DNA of 11,552 bases from JAABRU01 sp964534335. Its GTDB lineage: Bacteria; Desulfobacterota; Desulfobacteria; Desulfobacterales; Desulfococcaceae. Under the pieces are notes generated by a model. The model searched no databases and was not told the DNA's origin. It was given only the letters and a program-made list of their open reading frames with translations. The first letter of the stretch is position 1. Each line of letters opens with the position of its first letter. Shown here in pieces: positions 5,904-11,552 of the stretch. The stretch lies in the NCBI GenBank assembly GCA_964534335.1, contig CAZHPS010000198.1:1-11552 (forward strand), given 5' to 3'. Position numbers and translations under genes: made by a program.

Positions 5904-8056
5904 AACCGCAGCGGATTTTTATCATGGGAATGGGCGCGGTCACACCGGCCGGATCTGGCGTTTCCGCTCTCAGGGACTGCCTGAAAAAAGGAACCTGTTT
6001 TATTGGCAGTCTGCATCTTTTTCCGGTTTCGCAGGAAAACCGGCTGCGGGTCGGAGAAATTCGGGCAGATTTGGAACCGGACAGAATTCCCCGCACGCAT
6101 CAGCTTGCCCTGACCGCAGCACGCGAAGCTGTGAAAAATGCCGCAAATCCCCCGGATGCCATTATTGTCGGTGTCACCACAGGCGGAATGCTGACAACGG
6201 AAAATCTTCTGAAACAGGGCATATCAGATCCGGCAGCCTTCCGTTTTCATGCCACAGGCTCGGTGGCCGAATATCTTGCAGAAAATATGGGATGCACAGG
6301 GCCGGTAATTACGGTTTCCACTGCCTGCTCGTCAGGTGCGGTTGCCATAAAAACGGCTGTGGAAATGCTGCGGGCAGGTCAGGCAAAACAGATTCTTGCG
6401 GGCGGTGCGGACTGTCTCTGCCGCCTGACTTATTACGGATTCAAATCCCTGCAGCTCATTGATCCCCAAGGATCCCGTCCATTTGATCAGCATCGCCGGG
6501 GCATGAGTGTGGCAGAGTCCGCAGCCATGCTTCTGCTGCAGGCCGGAGATGAACCGCCGGACAATGCGCTTGGCGAAATTCTGGGCGCAGGACTTTCCTG
6601 TGACGCTTATCATCCATCCTCTCCCCATCCAGACGGAAACGGCGCATTCTCTGCTATGACATCCGCGATCCGGGATGCGGATATTTCCCTTTCGGATGTG
6701 GATTATATCAGCCTGCACGGAACCGGCACACCCGACAATGATCTGTCCGAAGCCAAAGCAATTATCCGCATGTTCGGAGAAAATCCCCCGCATTTTTCCT
6801 CAGTCAAAGGAGCATTGGGACATTCCCTTGCAGCTTCCGGTGCGGTTGAGGCCGTGATTTCCATTCTTTGCACAGATATGGGACTGATTCCTGCCAATAC
6901 CGGATGCACACAGCCTGATCCAGCCCTGAAAATTATTCCTGTTCTCCAGCCAATAAAGGCAGATGTGAAAACAGTTCTGTCCAACTCATTCGGTTTTGGC
7001 GGAAACAATGCTGCATTGGTGCTGGGAAGCGCACGGGAAAAACGATCTTTCTCTGAAAAAAATCTTCTGCCCCTGCGGATTCTGGGGCAATCCTGCATTA
7101 CCGGTGCAGGAAGGCTGAAGGAAAGTCTGGAAAAAATGAATGCAGGAGAAAACTGCAAAGGCATTCTTTCCCTAGCGGATCTGTCCAAAAATCTTTCCCC
7201 CGGAACTGTCCGGCGCATGAAACGCCTTCCCCGCATGGTTTTATCCCTTGCCATCAGTGCATGGGAACAGTCCGCGTGTGAGGAAAAACCGGAAGCTGTT
7301 TATCTGGGAACCGGGTGGGGGCCTTTGTCTGAAACCCATGATTTTCTGACCCGGCTTTTTGAATCTGATGAAAAATTCACCAGTCCCACAGATTTTATCG
7401 GTTCCGTGCACAATGCACCGGCCGGTCATGTTGCCATGCACTTTGGCGCAAAAGGGCCAAATATCACCGTAACCGGAGGGGATTCTTCCTTTGAGCAGGC
7501 TTTGATTACGGCAAATCTTCTGGCAGAAAACAGCAGCAATCCGTTTCTGATTATGGCAGCAGATGAATTTCATCCCGCACTGTCATCTTTGTTTGATCCT
7601 TCTGTTTCAGATGCCGTGCATTCAGACGGCGGCGCAGCTTTGTGCGTGAAAAGATCAGAAGATACAGAAGGGATTTTCATTTCTCCCCTTTTTTTTGAAA
7701 ATGCAGGGGGAAATCCTGATATTGTTTTGTCTCTTATTCGGACATTGGAAAGCTCAGGAGAAGAATTTGCCGCAATACTGGCAGGGATTCCGTCTGTATT
7801 CCGGGAAAAAGGGGAACAGCAGTTGCAGAATTTTCTTTCTCTTGCAAAATGGAATCTTCCGGTCATTGAATACCGGAAATGGATTGGTGAATTTGCCTCC
7901 GCGTCCGCAGTGGCAACAGTGATGGGATCAGCTTTTGTCCGAAACGGAGAAATCCCGGCTGCGCTTTGTCAGGGAAAAACCTGTAATCTGAAGGAAAAAG
8001 GCATTCTGCTGCTCGGCTTGGGAAAATTTGTCACGGCTGTGGGAATAAGACCATGA
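5900..8056 (+). CDS. fused ketoacyl synthase / chain-length-factor-like protein
   Basis: A 718-residue protein with two thiolase-fold halves. Residues 1-377 are a FabF-type 3-oxoacyl-ACP synthase with intact catalytic residues: Cys143 in STACSSG, His273 in HGTGT, Lys303, His308 in GHSLAASG, and the glycine loop SFGFGGNN near 363-370. Residues about 390-718 resemble the Ketoacyl-synt_2 type. SVHNAPAGH (502-510) is recognisable, but the nucleophile position reads GGDSSF, with Asp528 aligned to Cys143, and Glu664 falls where His308 would be. That half is therefore predicted to be catalytically dead, like the chain length factor of type II polyketide synthases, normally a separate subunit. It should extend ACP-bound chains in the cytosol. 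The TTG start keeps the first beta strand (RIFIMGMG); a start at Met9 or Met11 would cut it. The end overlaps the next gene by ATGA. Confidence 0.88.
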   Translation: MKPQRIFIMGMGAVTPAGSGVSALRDCLKKGTCFIGSLHLFPVSQENRLRVGEIRADLEPDRIPRTHQLALTAAREAVKNAANPPDAIIVGVTTGGMLTTENLLKQGISDPAAFRFHATGSVAEYLAENMGCTGPVITVSTACSSGAVAIKTAVEMLRAGQAKQILAGGADCLCRLTYYGFKSLQLIDPQGSRPFDQHRRGMSVAESAAMLLLQAGDEPPDNALGEILGAGLSCDAYHPSSPHPDGNGAFSAMTSAIRDADISLSDVDYISLHGTGTPDNDLSEAKAIIRMFGENPPHFSSVKGALGHSLAASGAVEAVISILCTDMGLIPANTGCTQPDPALKIIPVLQPIKADVKTVLSNSFGFGGNNAALVLGSAREKRSFSEKNLLPLRILGQSCITGAGRLKESLEKMNAGENCKGILSLADLSKNLSPGTVRRMKRLPRMVLSLAISAWEQSACEEKPEAVYLGTGWGPLSETHDFLTRLFESDEKFTSPTDFIGSVHNAPAGHVAMHFGAKGPNITVTGGDSSFEQALITANLLAENSSNPFLIMAADEFHPALSSLFDPSVSDAVHSDGGAALCVKRSEDTEGIFISPLFFENAGGNPDIVLSLIRTLESSGEEFAAILAGIPSVFREKGEQQLQNFLSLAKWNLPVIEYRKWIGEFASASAVATVMGSAFVRNGEIPAALCQGKTCNLKEKGILLLGLGKFVTAVGIRP

Positions 8057-9402
8057 AAATTCTGCTGATTTCCGCAAACCGTTTCACCATGCCCTATCCG
8101 GTGTATCCGCTGGGACTGGATTATGTGGCCTCTGCCATTTCCCAAAGGCATAATGTGCGGATTGCAGATATGAACATAATTGGAGATTTTTCCGGACTTG
8201 GGGAAATTATTGAAGAATTTTCACCGGACATCATCGGCATTTCCCTGCGGAATGCAGACACTACTGACACAAATAATCCCAAAGGTTTTATCGGACAGTA
8301 CCGGGAACTTGCGGACTGTATCCGTTCCATCTCAAATGCTCCCCTTGTACTGGGCGGCAGCGGTTTTACCATTTTCCCTGAGGAAATGATGAACGCGCTC
8401 CAAGCAGATTACGGCATTATCGGAGAAGGGGAACGCCTGATTCTTCTTCTGGACGCGCTTGAAAAAGGAAATGATTTTTCCCAAATTCCCGGACTGATCT
8501 GCAAAGAAAAACCTGTGCAGATTCCAAAACCATTGGACAAAGCCTTTTCCCTGCCGGATTTGCCGGATTTGCCGCATACAGCGTATTATCTGAAAAACGG
8601 GGGAATGCTGAATCTGCAAAGCAAACGGGGCTGCAATTACAACTGCATTTACTGCACCTATCCGCATATTGAAGGACGGAAACTGCGCATGGTTCCGCCT
8701 GAAGAGGTTGCAGAAGCGGCTCTGAGACTGCAGAAAGCCGGAGCAAAATATTTCTTTGTCACAGATGCAGTTTTCAATTCCCATTATGAACACAGTGCGG
8801 AAGTGGCGCGGGCATTTTGCAAAGCAGGAATTTCCATTCCCTGGGGAGCTTTTTTCATTCCCGGCATCCCCCCCGATGGATATTACCAATGTCTGGCCGA
8901 AGCAGGTCTGCGCCATGCCGAGTTTGGCACAGAATCCCTTTCCAATACAATGCTGAGCGCATATGGAAAACCTTTCCGTGCTGAACATGTTTTTGCCGCG
9001 CACAAAGCCGCTATTGAAGCCGGAATTCACGCAGCCCATTATTTTCTTTTAGGCGGCCCCGGAGAAACTTCTGAAACATTGGGGGAAAGCCTTTCTGAGA
9101 TTGACAGACTGGAAAAAACGGTTCTGTTTTTCTTCTGCGGTATGCGGATTTATCCTCATACCCGGCTGCATGAAATTGCTTTGGCAGAAGGGCAGATAAA
9201 AGAAAATCAGAACCTGCTGGAACCGGTTTATTATCATTCCAAATATATCAGCACAGAGGAAATTCTCCGGCAGGTCAGAGAAAAAGCAGGAAACCGAAGC
9301 AACTGGATTGTCGGCGCAGGCGGAGAGGAAACCGCAGCCATCCTGCGCAGAATGTATGCAAAAGGCTATACCGGCCCCTTGTGGGAATATCTGATTCAAT
9401 GA
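8053..9402 (+). CDS. B12-binding radical SAM protein, probable lipid/polyketide tailoring enzyme
   Basis: A 449-residue protein. Residues about 1-140 form a cobalamin-binding Rossmann domain opening MKILLISANR, with PVYPLGLDYVASAI, a Ser64-Leu65 pair and the Gly-Gly of VLGGSG at 101-102. The radical SAM barrel follows, with its cluster motif at Cys194, Cys198 and Cys201 (CNYNCIYC). Later barrel features include EFGTES near 310-316 and GGPGETSE. The cobalamin DxHxxG motif position reads Asp39-Met-Asn41-Ile-Ile-Gly44, so the usual His ligand is absent. Class B relatives methylate or rearrange unactivated carbons on lipids and antibiotics. Coupled by ATGA to the synthase gene, it probably acts on the ACP-bound product or a derived lipid; the reaction cannot be read from sequence. 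The stop overlaps the stop of the opposite-strand gene by seven bases. Confidence 0.88.
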   Translation: MKILLISANRFTMPYPVYPLGLDYVASAISQRHNVRIADMNIIGDFSGLGEIIEEFSPDIIGISLRNADTTDTNNPKGFIGQYRELADCIRSISNAPLVLGGSGFTIFPEEMMNALQADYGIIGEGERLILLLDALEKGNDFSQIPGLICKEKPVQIPKPLDKAFSLPDLPDLPHTAYYLKNGGMLNLQSKRGCNYNCIYCTYPHIEGRKLRMVPPEEVAEAALRLQKAGAKYFFVTDAVFNSHYEHSAEVARAFCKAGISIPWGAFFIPGIPPDGYYQCLAEAGLRHAEFGTESLSNTMLSAYGKPFRAEHVFAAHKAAIEAGIHAAHYFLLGGPGETSETLGESLSEIDRLEKTVLFFFCGMRIYPHTRLHEIALAEGQIKENQNLLEPVYYHSKYISTEEILRQVREKAGNRSNWIVGAGGEETAAILRRMYAKGYTGPLWEYLIQ

Positions 9403-10223
9403 ATGCCGGAAACAGATTTTTCCATACTGCCTTTAAGCATTTTTTCTGTTTTTTCTTTGTTCACCTTTTTCAGTTCATCATAAGGAAACCTGCCAAAAAT
9501 CTTTTTCCCGTATTTTTCCACACTTTTTCGGAAAAAATCTTCAACCGAATCTTTTCTGTCTGAAAAATTCTTCAGATACATCTCTCTCAGATCTGTTATA
9601 TAATCAGACAGTTTCATCTGTATATACTCTGTCTTTGTCCTGCATTTGTATTTCAGAAAAATATCGGACAGAAACGGCACAATAATGATGTCTTCTCCCC
9701 TGCTGAAGTCATTTCCTATTGCCTGAGGTTCCAGTGCAAAAATTTTTCTCACTTCAAAATCAATGCTTTTGTCCATATTTTCCGCTGTGGCTGATTCATA
9801 ACTGTATCGGATTGCATTTTCAATGTATTCCGGCTCCTTACTTATCCATTCAAGTATATCGGAAAGATGCATAAGTTCATGCTGCACGGCAATCTCCTCT
9901 GAGAAATATTTTTTTGCAATCTCAGGAACCTGACAGGGTTTTGCAATTACAGGCAGATAGAAATACTCTTTGTCATAGTTTGTGTCTATTTCGGCAGCAA
10001 ATGCCTTTTCCATAAATATTCCAATCATGGCACTGGAAAAATACCCTATGAAATCTTCATTATAGTCAACATTGACAAGAATATAGGGCAGTTTTCCGTC
10101 TTCAATGATTTCAAGATGCACAATTTTCAGTTTATCCCATTCGCCTGTGTCTTTAAAAACGCTTATTAATTTTTCCCTGTTATTCTTATCTGCAATTTTC
10201 CTGTAAATATCAATGTAATCCAT
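9396..10223 (-). CDS. hypothetical protein with HExxH zincin-like motif
   Basis: A 275-residue protein I do not recognise. A perfect HExxH motif, His115-Glu-Leu-Met-His119, is followed by Asp122; this pattern binds zinc in many metallopeptidases. Candidate third ligands downstream include Glu157 and Glu165 in DFEVRKIFALEP, but the pattern fits no family I can name. No signal peptide or membrane segment is visible, and the last 70 residues are very rich in Lys and Glu, so it is probably cytosolic. The frame continues upstream to 10511, but that part is antisense to plsY; the ATG at 10223 has an excellent ribosome site. It is 41 bp downstream of plsY on the same strand and may share its transcript. 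The coding sequence is visibly AT-richer than its neighbours (19 of 60 bases GC at 9421-9480), suggesting a different origin. Confidence 0.75.
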   Translation of the reverse strand: MDYIDIYRKIADKNNREKLISVFKDTGEWDKLKIVHLEIIEDGKLPYILVNVDYNEDFIGYFSSAMIGIFMEKAFAAEIDTNYDKEYFYLPVIAKPCQVPEIAKKYFSEEIAVQHELMHLSDILEWISKEPEYIENAIRYSYESATAENMDKSIDFEVRKIFALEPQAIGNDFSRGEDIIIVPFLSDIFLKYKCRTKTEYIQMKLSDYITDLREMYLKNFSDRKDSVEDFFRKSVEKYGKKIFGRFPYDELKKVNKEKTEKMLKGSMEKSVSGIH

Positions 10224-10225
10224 AA

Positions 10226-10234
10226 TCCTCTCCT
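10226..10234 (-). promoter_or_regulatory. ribosome binding site deciding the HExxH gene start
   Basis: AGGAGAGGA on the minus strand lies just before TT-ATG (10221-10223). The AGGAG part is six bases from the ATG. It rejects the much longer frame that starts at 10511 inside plsY. Confidence 0.8.
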
Positions 10235-10264
10235 GTTTGCTGTCTGAATTTTCATTTTGCATGC

Positions 10265-10894
10265 TCAGATACGATGTTCTGTTCCATACATCAATCGTCG
10301 GATATTGTCGTGATGACGGAAAATAATCCCGGCAGCAATCACAATTGCACAGTCTGTAAATATGCCTGATCCGGTGATTTTCCATACAGCCAGCGGCAGC
10401 ATGACAGAACCGGCCAGCGAACCTGCTGAAACCTGTGAACGCATACAGACAAAAAGAATAAATACAAGTACTGAAATAAACACAGAAAAAGGGGAAATGA
10501 TCAGAAAGCATCCTCCCGCAGTTGCCACGCCTTTGCCTCCTCCTTTGCCTTTCATAAAAATGGGATACAGATGGCCTGCAAAAGCAGAGATGGCAGCCAA
10601 AGAAATGTATATTTCACGCCATATGCTCCCGGAACCGGTCATCTGCATTGCCAGATATACGGGAACAGCACCTTTGGCGGCATCTCCTGCCAGAGTGAGC
10701 AGACCTGCCCATGTTCCTGCCCTGCGCCGAACATTGGTGGCTCCGATATTTCCGCTGCCGGTTTTGCGAATGTCTTCGGATGTGAAAATCCATGTGACAA
10801 TCATGCCACATGGAACTGATCCCAGCACATAGGCAAAAAATGGCAGAAGCAGAAACAGCAACCCTGTAATAAGTCCGTTGATGAAAGATTCCAT
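10265..10894 (-). CDS. plsY: acyl-phosphate:glycerol-3-phosphate acyltransferase PlsY
   Basis: A 209-residue integral membrane acyltransferase. It moves the acyl group from acyl phosphate to position 1 of glycerol-3-phosphate, the first step of phospholipid synthesis in most bacteria. The family's conserved loops are seen: GSVPCG (25-30), GSGNIGATN (46-54) with Asp71 and Lys74-Gly75 after it, and GHLYP (107-111) followed by the Gly-rich phosphate-binding loop KGKGGGKGVAT (115-125). The C-terminal RHHDNIRRLMYGTE is also typical. The loop carries GGG where most members I know have GG, so one Gly may be inserted. About five to seven membrane helices are expected. The frame allows a GTG at 10900, but AAGG lies five bases before the ATG at 10894, which I use. 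The HExxH gene follows at 41 bp. Confidence 0.95.
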   Translation of the reverse strand: MESFINGLITGLLFLLLPFFAYVLGSVPCGMIVTWIFTSEDIRKTGSGNIGATNVRRRAGTWAGLLTLAGDAAKGAVPVYLAMQMTGSGSIWREIYISLAAISAFAGHLYPIFMKGKGGGKGVATAGGCFLIISPFSVFISVLVFILFVCMRSQVSAGSLAGSVMLPLAVWKITGSGIFTDCAIVIAAGIIFRHHDNIRRLMYGTEHRI

Positions 10895-10901
10895 AATCAC
10901 C

Positions 10902-11017
10902 TTATATCAATTCGCTTTCAAAACATGGGCATGCCAAATGCTGTTTTTTCGTATTTTTCGTGTTTTTCGTGGCAAAAAAAGAGGCATTCCCCGAACTTTG
11001 AAAGCAATTTGGTATTA
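10902..11017. repeat. MITE-like element with 21-bp imperfect terminal inverted repeats
   Basis: The left arm (10902-10922) and right arm (10997-11017) are inverted copies matching at 17 of 21 positions; the inner nine bases CTTTC-AAA type (GCTTTCAAA against TTTGAAAGC) are perfect. Inside lie the 8-bp palindrome GGCATGCC (10928-10935), a nested AATGC/GCATT pair (10937-10941 with 10984-10988) and the tandem TTTTTCGTG units. No transposase is encoded, and a target duplication is not obvious. Confidence 0.45.
10945..10971. repeat. three 9-bp tandem units TTTTTCGTR
   Basis: TTTTTCGTA (10945-10953), TTTTTCGTG (10954-10962) and TTTTTCGTG (10963-10971) follow one another without gaps. They lie in the middle of the inverted-repeat element at 10902-11017. 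Read on the minus strand they would give the repetitive peptide HEKHEKYEK, which argues against coding. Confidence 0.85.
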
Positions 11018-11057
11018 CATAAGCAATTCAGTTTTTTACAGATCTGAACTCTCCCAA

Positions 11058-11086
11058 ATTTGACAACTTTCCAAAAGTTGTCAAAT
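11058..11086. repeat. perfect 13-bp palindrome with 3-nt loop
   Basis: ATTTGACAACTTT (11058-11070), loop CCA, AAAGTTGTCAAAT (11074-11086). All 13 pairs match. There is no T-run after it in either direction, so it is a poor classical terminator; REP-like dispersed palindrome or protein-binding site are better guesses. Confidence 0.8.
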
Positions 11087-11144
11087 CGTTCAGGTTCACG
11101 CAGATCCAGCAGATCGAAAAGTTTTCCGCAGACCGGTTTCATAC

Positions 11145-11262
11145 CGATTCGCCATTGGTTTGATCCAATACCGTCAGTTTTTCCGCAGTTCCGGCTGTGC
11201 AGAAAACCGCTCCGCTTAATTTTTGCACTCCTCCGGATCAGCATCAGTTCAATGGCGAATCG
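11145..11262. repeat. 13-bp perfect inverted pair 92 bases apart
   Basis: CGATTCGCCATTG (11145-11157) and CAATGGCGAATCG (11250-11262) are exact reverse complements with 92 bases between them. The enclosed stretch repeats part of the sequence just before it: GTTTTCCGCAG at 11121 recurs as GTTTTTCCGCAG near 11177. It could bound a small mobile or structured element. Confidence 0.6.
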
Positions 11263-11309
11263 ATTACGGTTCTGCCAGGGAATATAGCGGAATTTTTTTC
11301 CTGCAAAAT

Positions 11310-11340
11310 TGGCGGGAAGCAGTGAAAAACATTCCCGCCA
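11310..11340 (-). terminator. GC-rich hairpin, possible terminator of the acyl-CoA synthetase
   Basis: TGGCGGGAA (11310-11318) and TTCCCGCCA (11332-11340) pair perfectly over nine bases around a 13-nt loop. On the minus strand it is about 100 bases downstream of the synthetase stop and is followed by ATTTTGCAGG, a weak U-tract. A terminator role is plausible but the tail is poor. Confidence 0.35.
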
Positions 11341-11442
11341 TTTCTCATCACGCAAAGGATGGGTGAATTGCGAAAACAGAATCTGTATGGTTTTCTGATC
11401 TCACATCATTTTTAAAAAATCTGATGATTCCACCATCAATTT

Positions 11443-11552
11443 CTATTGGATTTCCTTATAGGCACTTTCGATCTGATCCATATGCCGCTTCAGCACTGCC
11501 GGTCTTTTGAGTTTCATGGTCTGGGTCAGGGTTCCGTTGTCCAGAGAAAAAG
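11443..11552 (-). CDS. long-chain acyl-CoA synthetase (AMP-forming), C-terminal fragment
   Basis: Only the last 35 codons are in the window; the gene continues past position 11552. The fragment starts FSLDNGTLTQTMKLKR and ends in ESAYKEIQ before a TAG stop. This is the characteristic tail of the AMP-dependent acyl-CoA synthetases of the FadD15/long-chain type: the TLTQTMKLKR stretch holds the C-terminal-domain lysine (the K of TMKLKR or its neighbour) that serves in adenylate formation in this superfamily. The full enzyme would activate long-chain fatty acids with ATP and CoA. It is on the same strand as plsY but separated by about 550 repeat-rich bases, so an operon with it is unlikely. The chain-length preference cannot be judged from the tail. 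Confidence 0.85.
   Translation of the reverse strand, partial: FSLDNGTLTQTMKLKRPAVLKRHMDQIESAYKEIQ

Larger units (their letters stand above)
10895..11442. other. repeat-rich intergenic region without a supported gene
   Basis: Nearly 550 bases between plsY and the acyl-CoA synthetase. Frames exist on both strands (minus 10918-11355, plus 11060-11287), but they begin without ribosome sites and read straight through palindromes and tandem repeats, giving low-complexity strings such as HEKHEKYEK. I see four separate repeat structures: an imperfect terminal inverted repeat, a 9-bp tandem repeat, a 13-bp palindrome and a 13-bp inverted pair, plus a 9-bp GC-rich hairpin. No RNA gene was recognised. 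Confidence 0.6.

Noticed and set aside
8552..8577. Short tandem repeat CCGGATTTG inside the radical SAM gene
   Set aside because: Only two and a half units, encodes the in-frame LPDLPDLP linker between domains; ordinary low-complexity linker.
10224..10511. N-terminal extension of the HExxH gene
   Set aside because: The extension is antisense to plsY and Cys/Phe-rich; the ATG at 10223 has a near-perfect ribosome site.
10902..11262. CRISPR array
   Set aside because: The repeats are short, differ from one another and are inverted; there is no regular direct-repeat and spacer pattern and no cas gene.
10918..11355. 145-codon minus-strand frame in the repeat-rich region
   Set aside because: TTG start without ribosome site; reads through the palindrome and the tandem repeat, giving low-complexity peptide.

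Overview
The window is chromosomal DNA of moderate GC, by eye mid-40s percent. It carries ordinary housekeeping genes on the minus strand, interrupted by one compact plus-strand operon. The gene mix suggests a Desulfobacterota-type anaerobe, in the style of Desulfonema, Desulfococcus or Desulfosarcina: an AmrS radical SAM enzyme, a response regulator-adenylate cyclase, a cobalamin-binding radical SAM lipid enzyme and REP/MITE-like intergenic repeats. This placement is inference from protein style, not from a marker gene.

Layout. Positions 78-1863 (minus) hold a class I methyltransferase abutting the AmmeMemoRadiSam radical SAM gene amrS. A short intergenic stretch with two small tetraloop hairpins follows. 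Positions 2151-3910 (minus) hold purB (adenylosuccinate lyase) and a small DUF6122-type membrane protein downstream of it. Positions 4002-5114 (minus) encode a receiver-adenylate cyclase fusion. A gene-free divergent spacer of about 520 bases (5115-5636) contains candidate overlapping divergent promoters and a 91-nt multi-part inverted repeat. Positions 5637-9402 (plus) form a tightly coupled three-gene operon with TTGA and ATGA overlaps: an acyl carrier protein, a 718-residue fusion of an active ketoacyl synthase with a catalytically dead ketoacyl-synthase-like half, and a B12-binding radical SAM protein. It ends in a 7-bp convergent overlap with an AT-rich minus-strand gene for an unrecognised HExxH protein (9396-10223). 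That gene lies downstream of plsY (10265-10894). Positions 10895-11442 carry no supportable gene but are dense in inverted and tandem repeats. Positions 11443-11552 (minus) are the C-terminal end of a long-chain acyl-CoA synthetase.

How the parts work together. The plus-strand operon looks like the core of an unusual lipid or polyketide pathway. The carrier holds the chain, the KS half elongates it, the dead half probably acts as a chain-length-factor partner, and the B12 radical SAM enzyme probably modifies an unactivated carbon. No ketoreductase, dehydratase or acyltransferase is present, so those steps must be supplied from elsewhere. PlsY and the acyl-CoA synthetase add a general lipid theme but are on the other strand. 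The operon is the best candidate for an undescribed system. The 91-nt hairpin upstream of it and the fused KS/CLF-like architecture are the most notable details.
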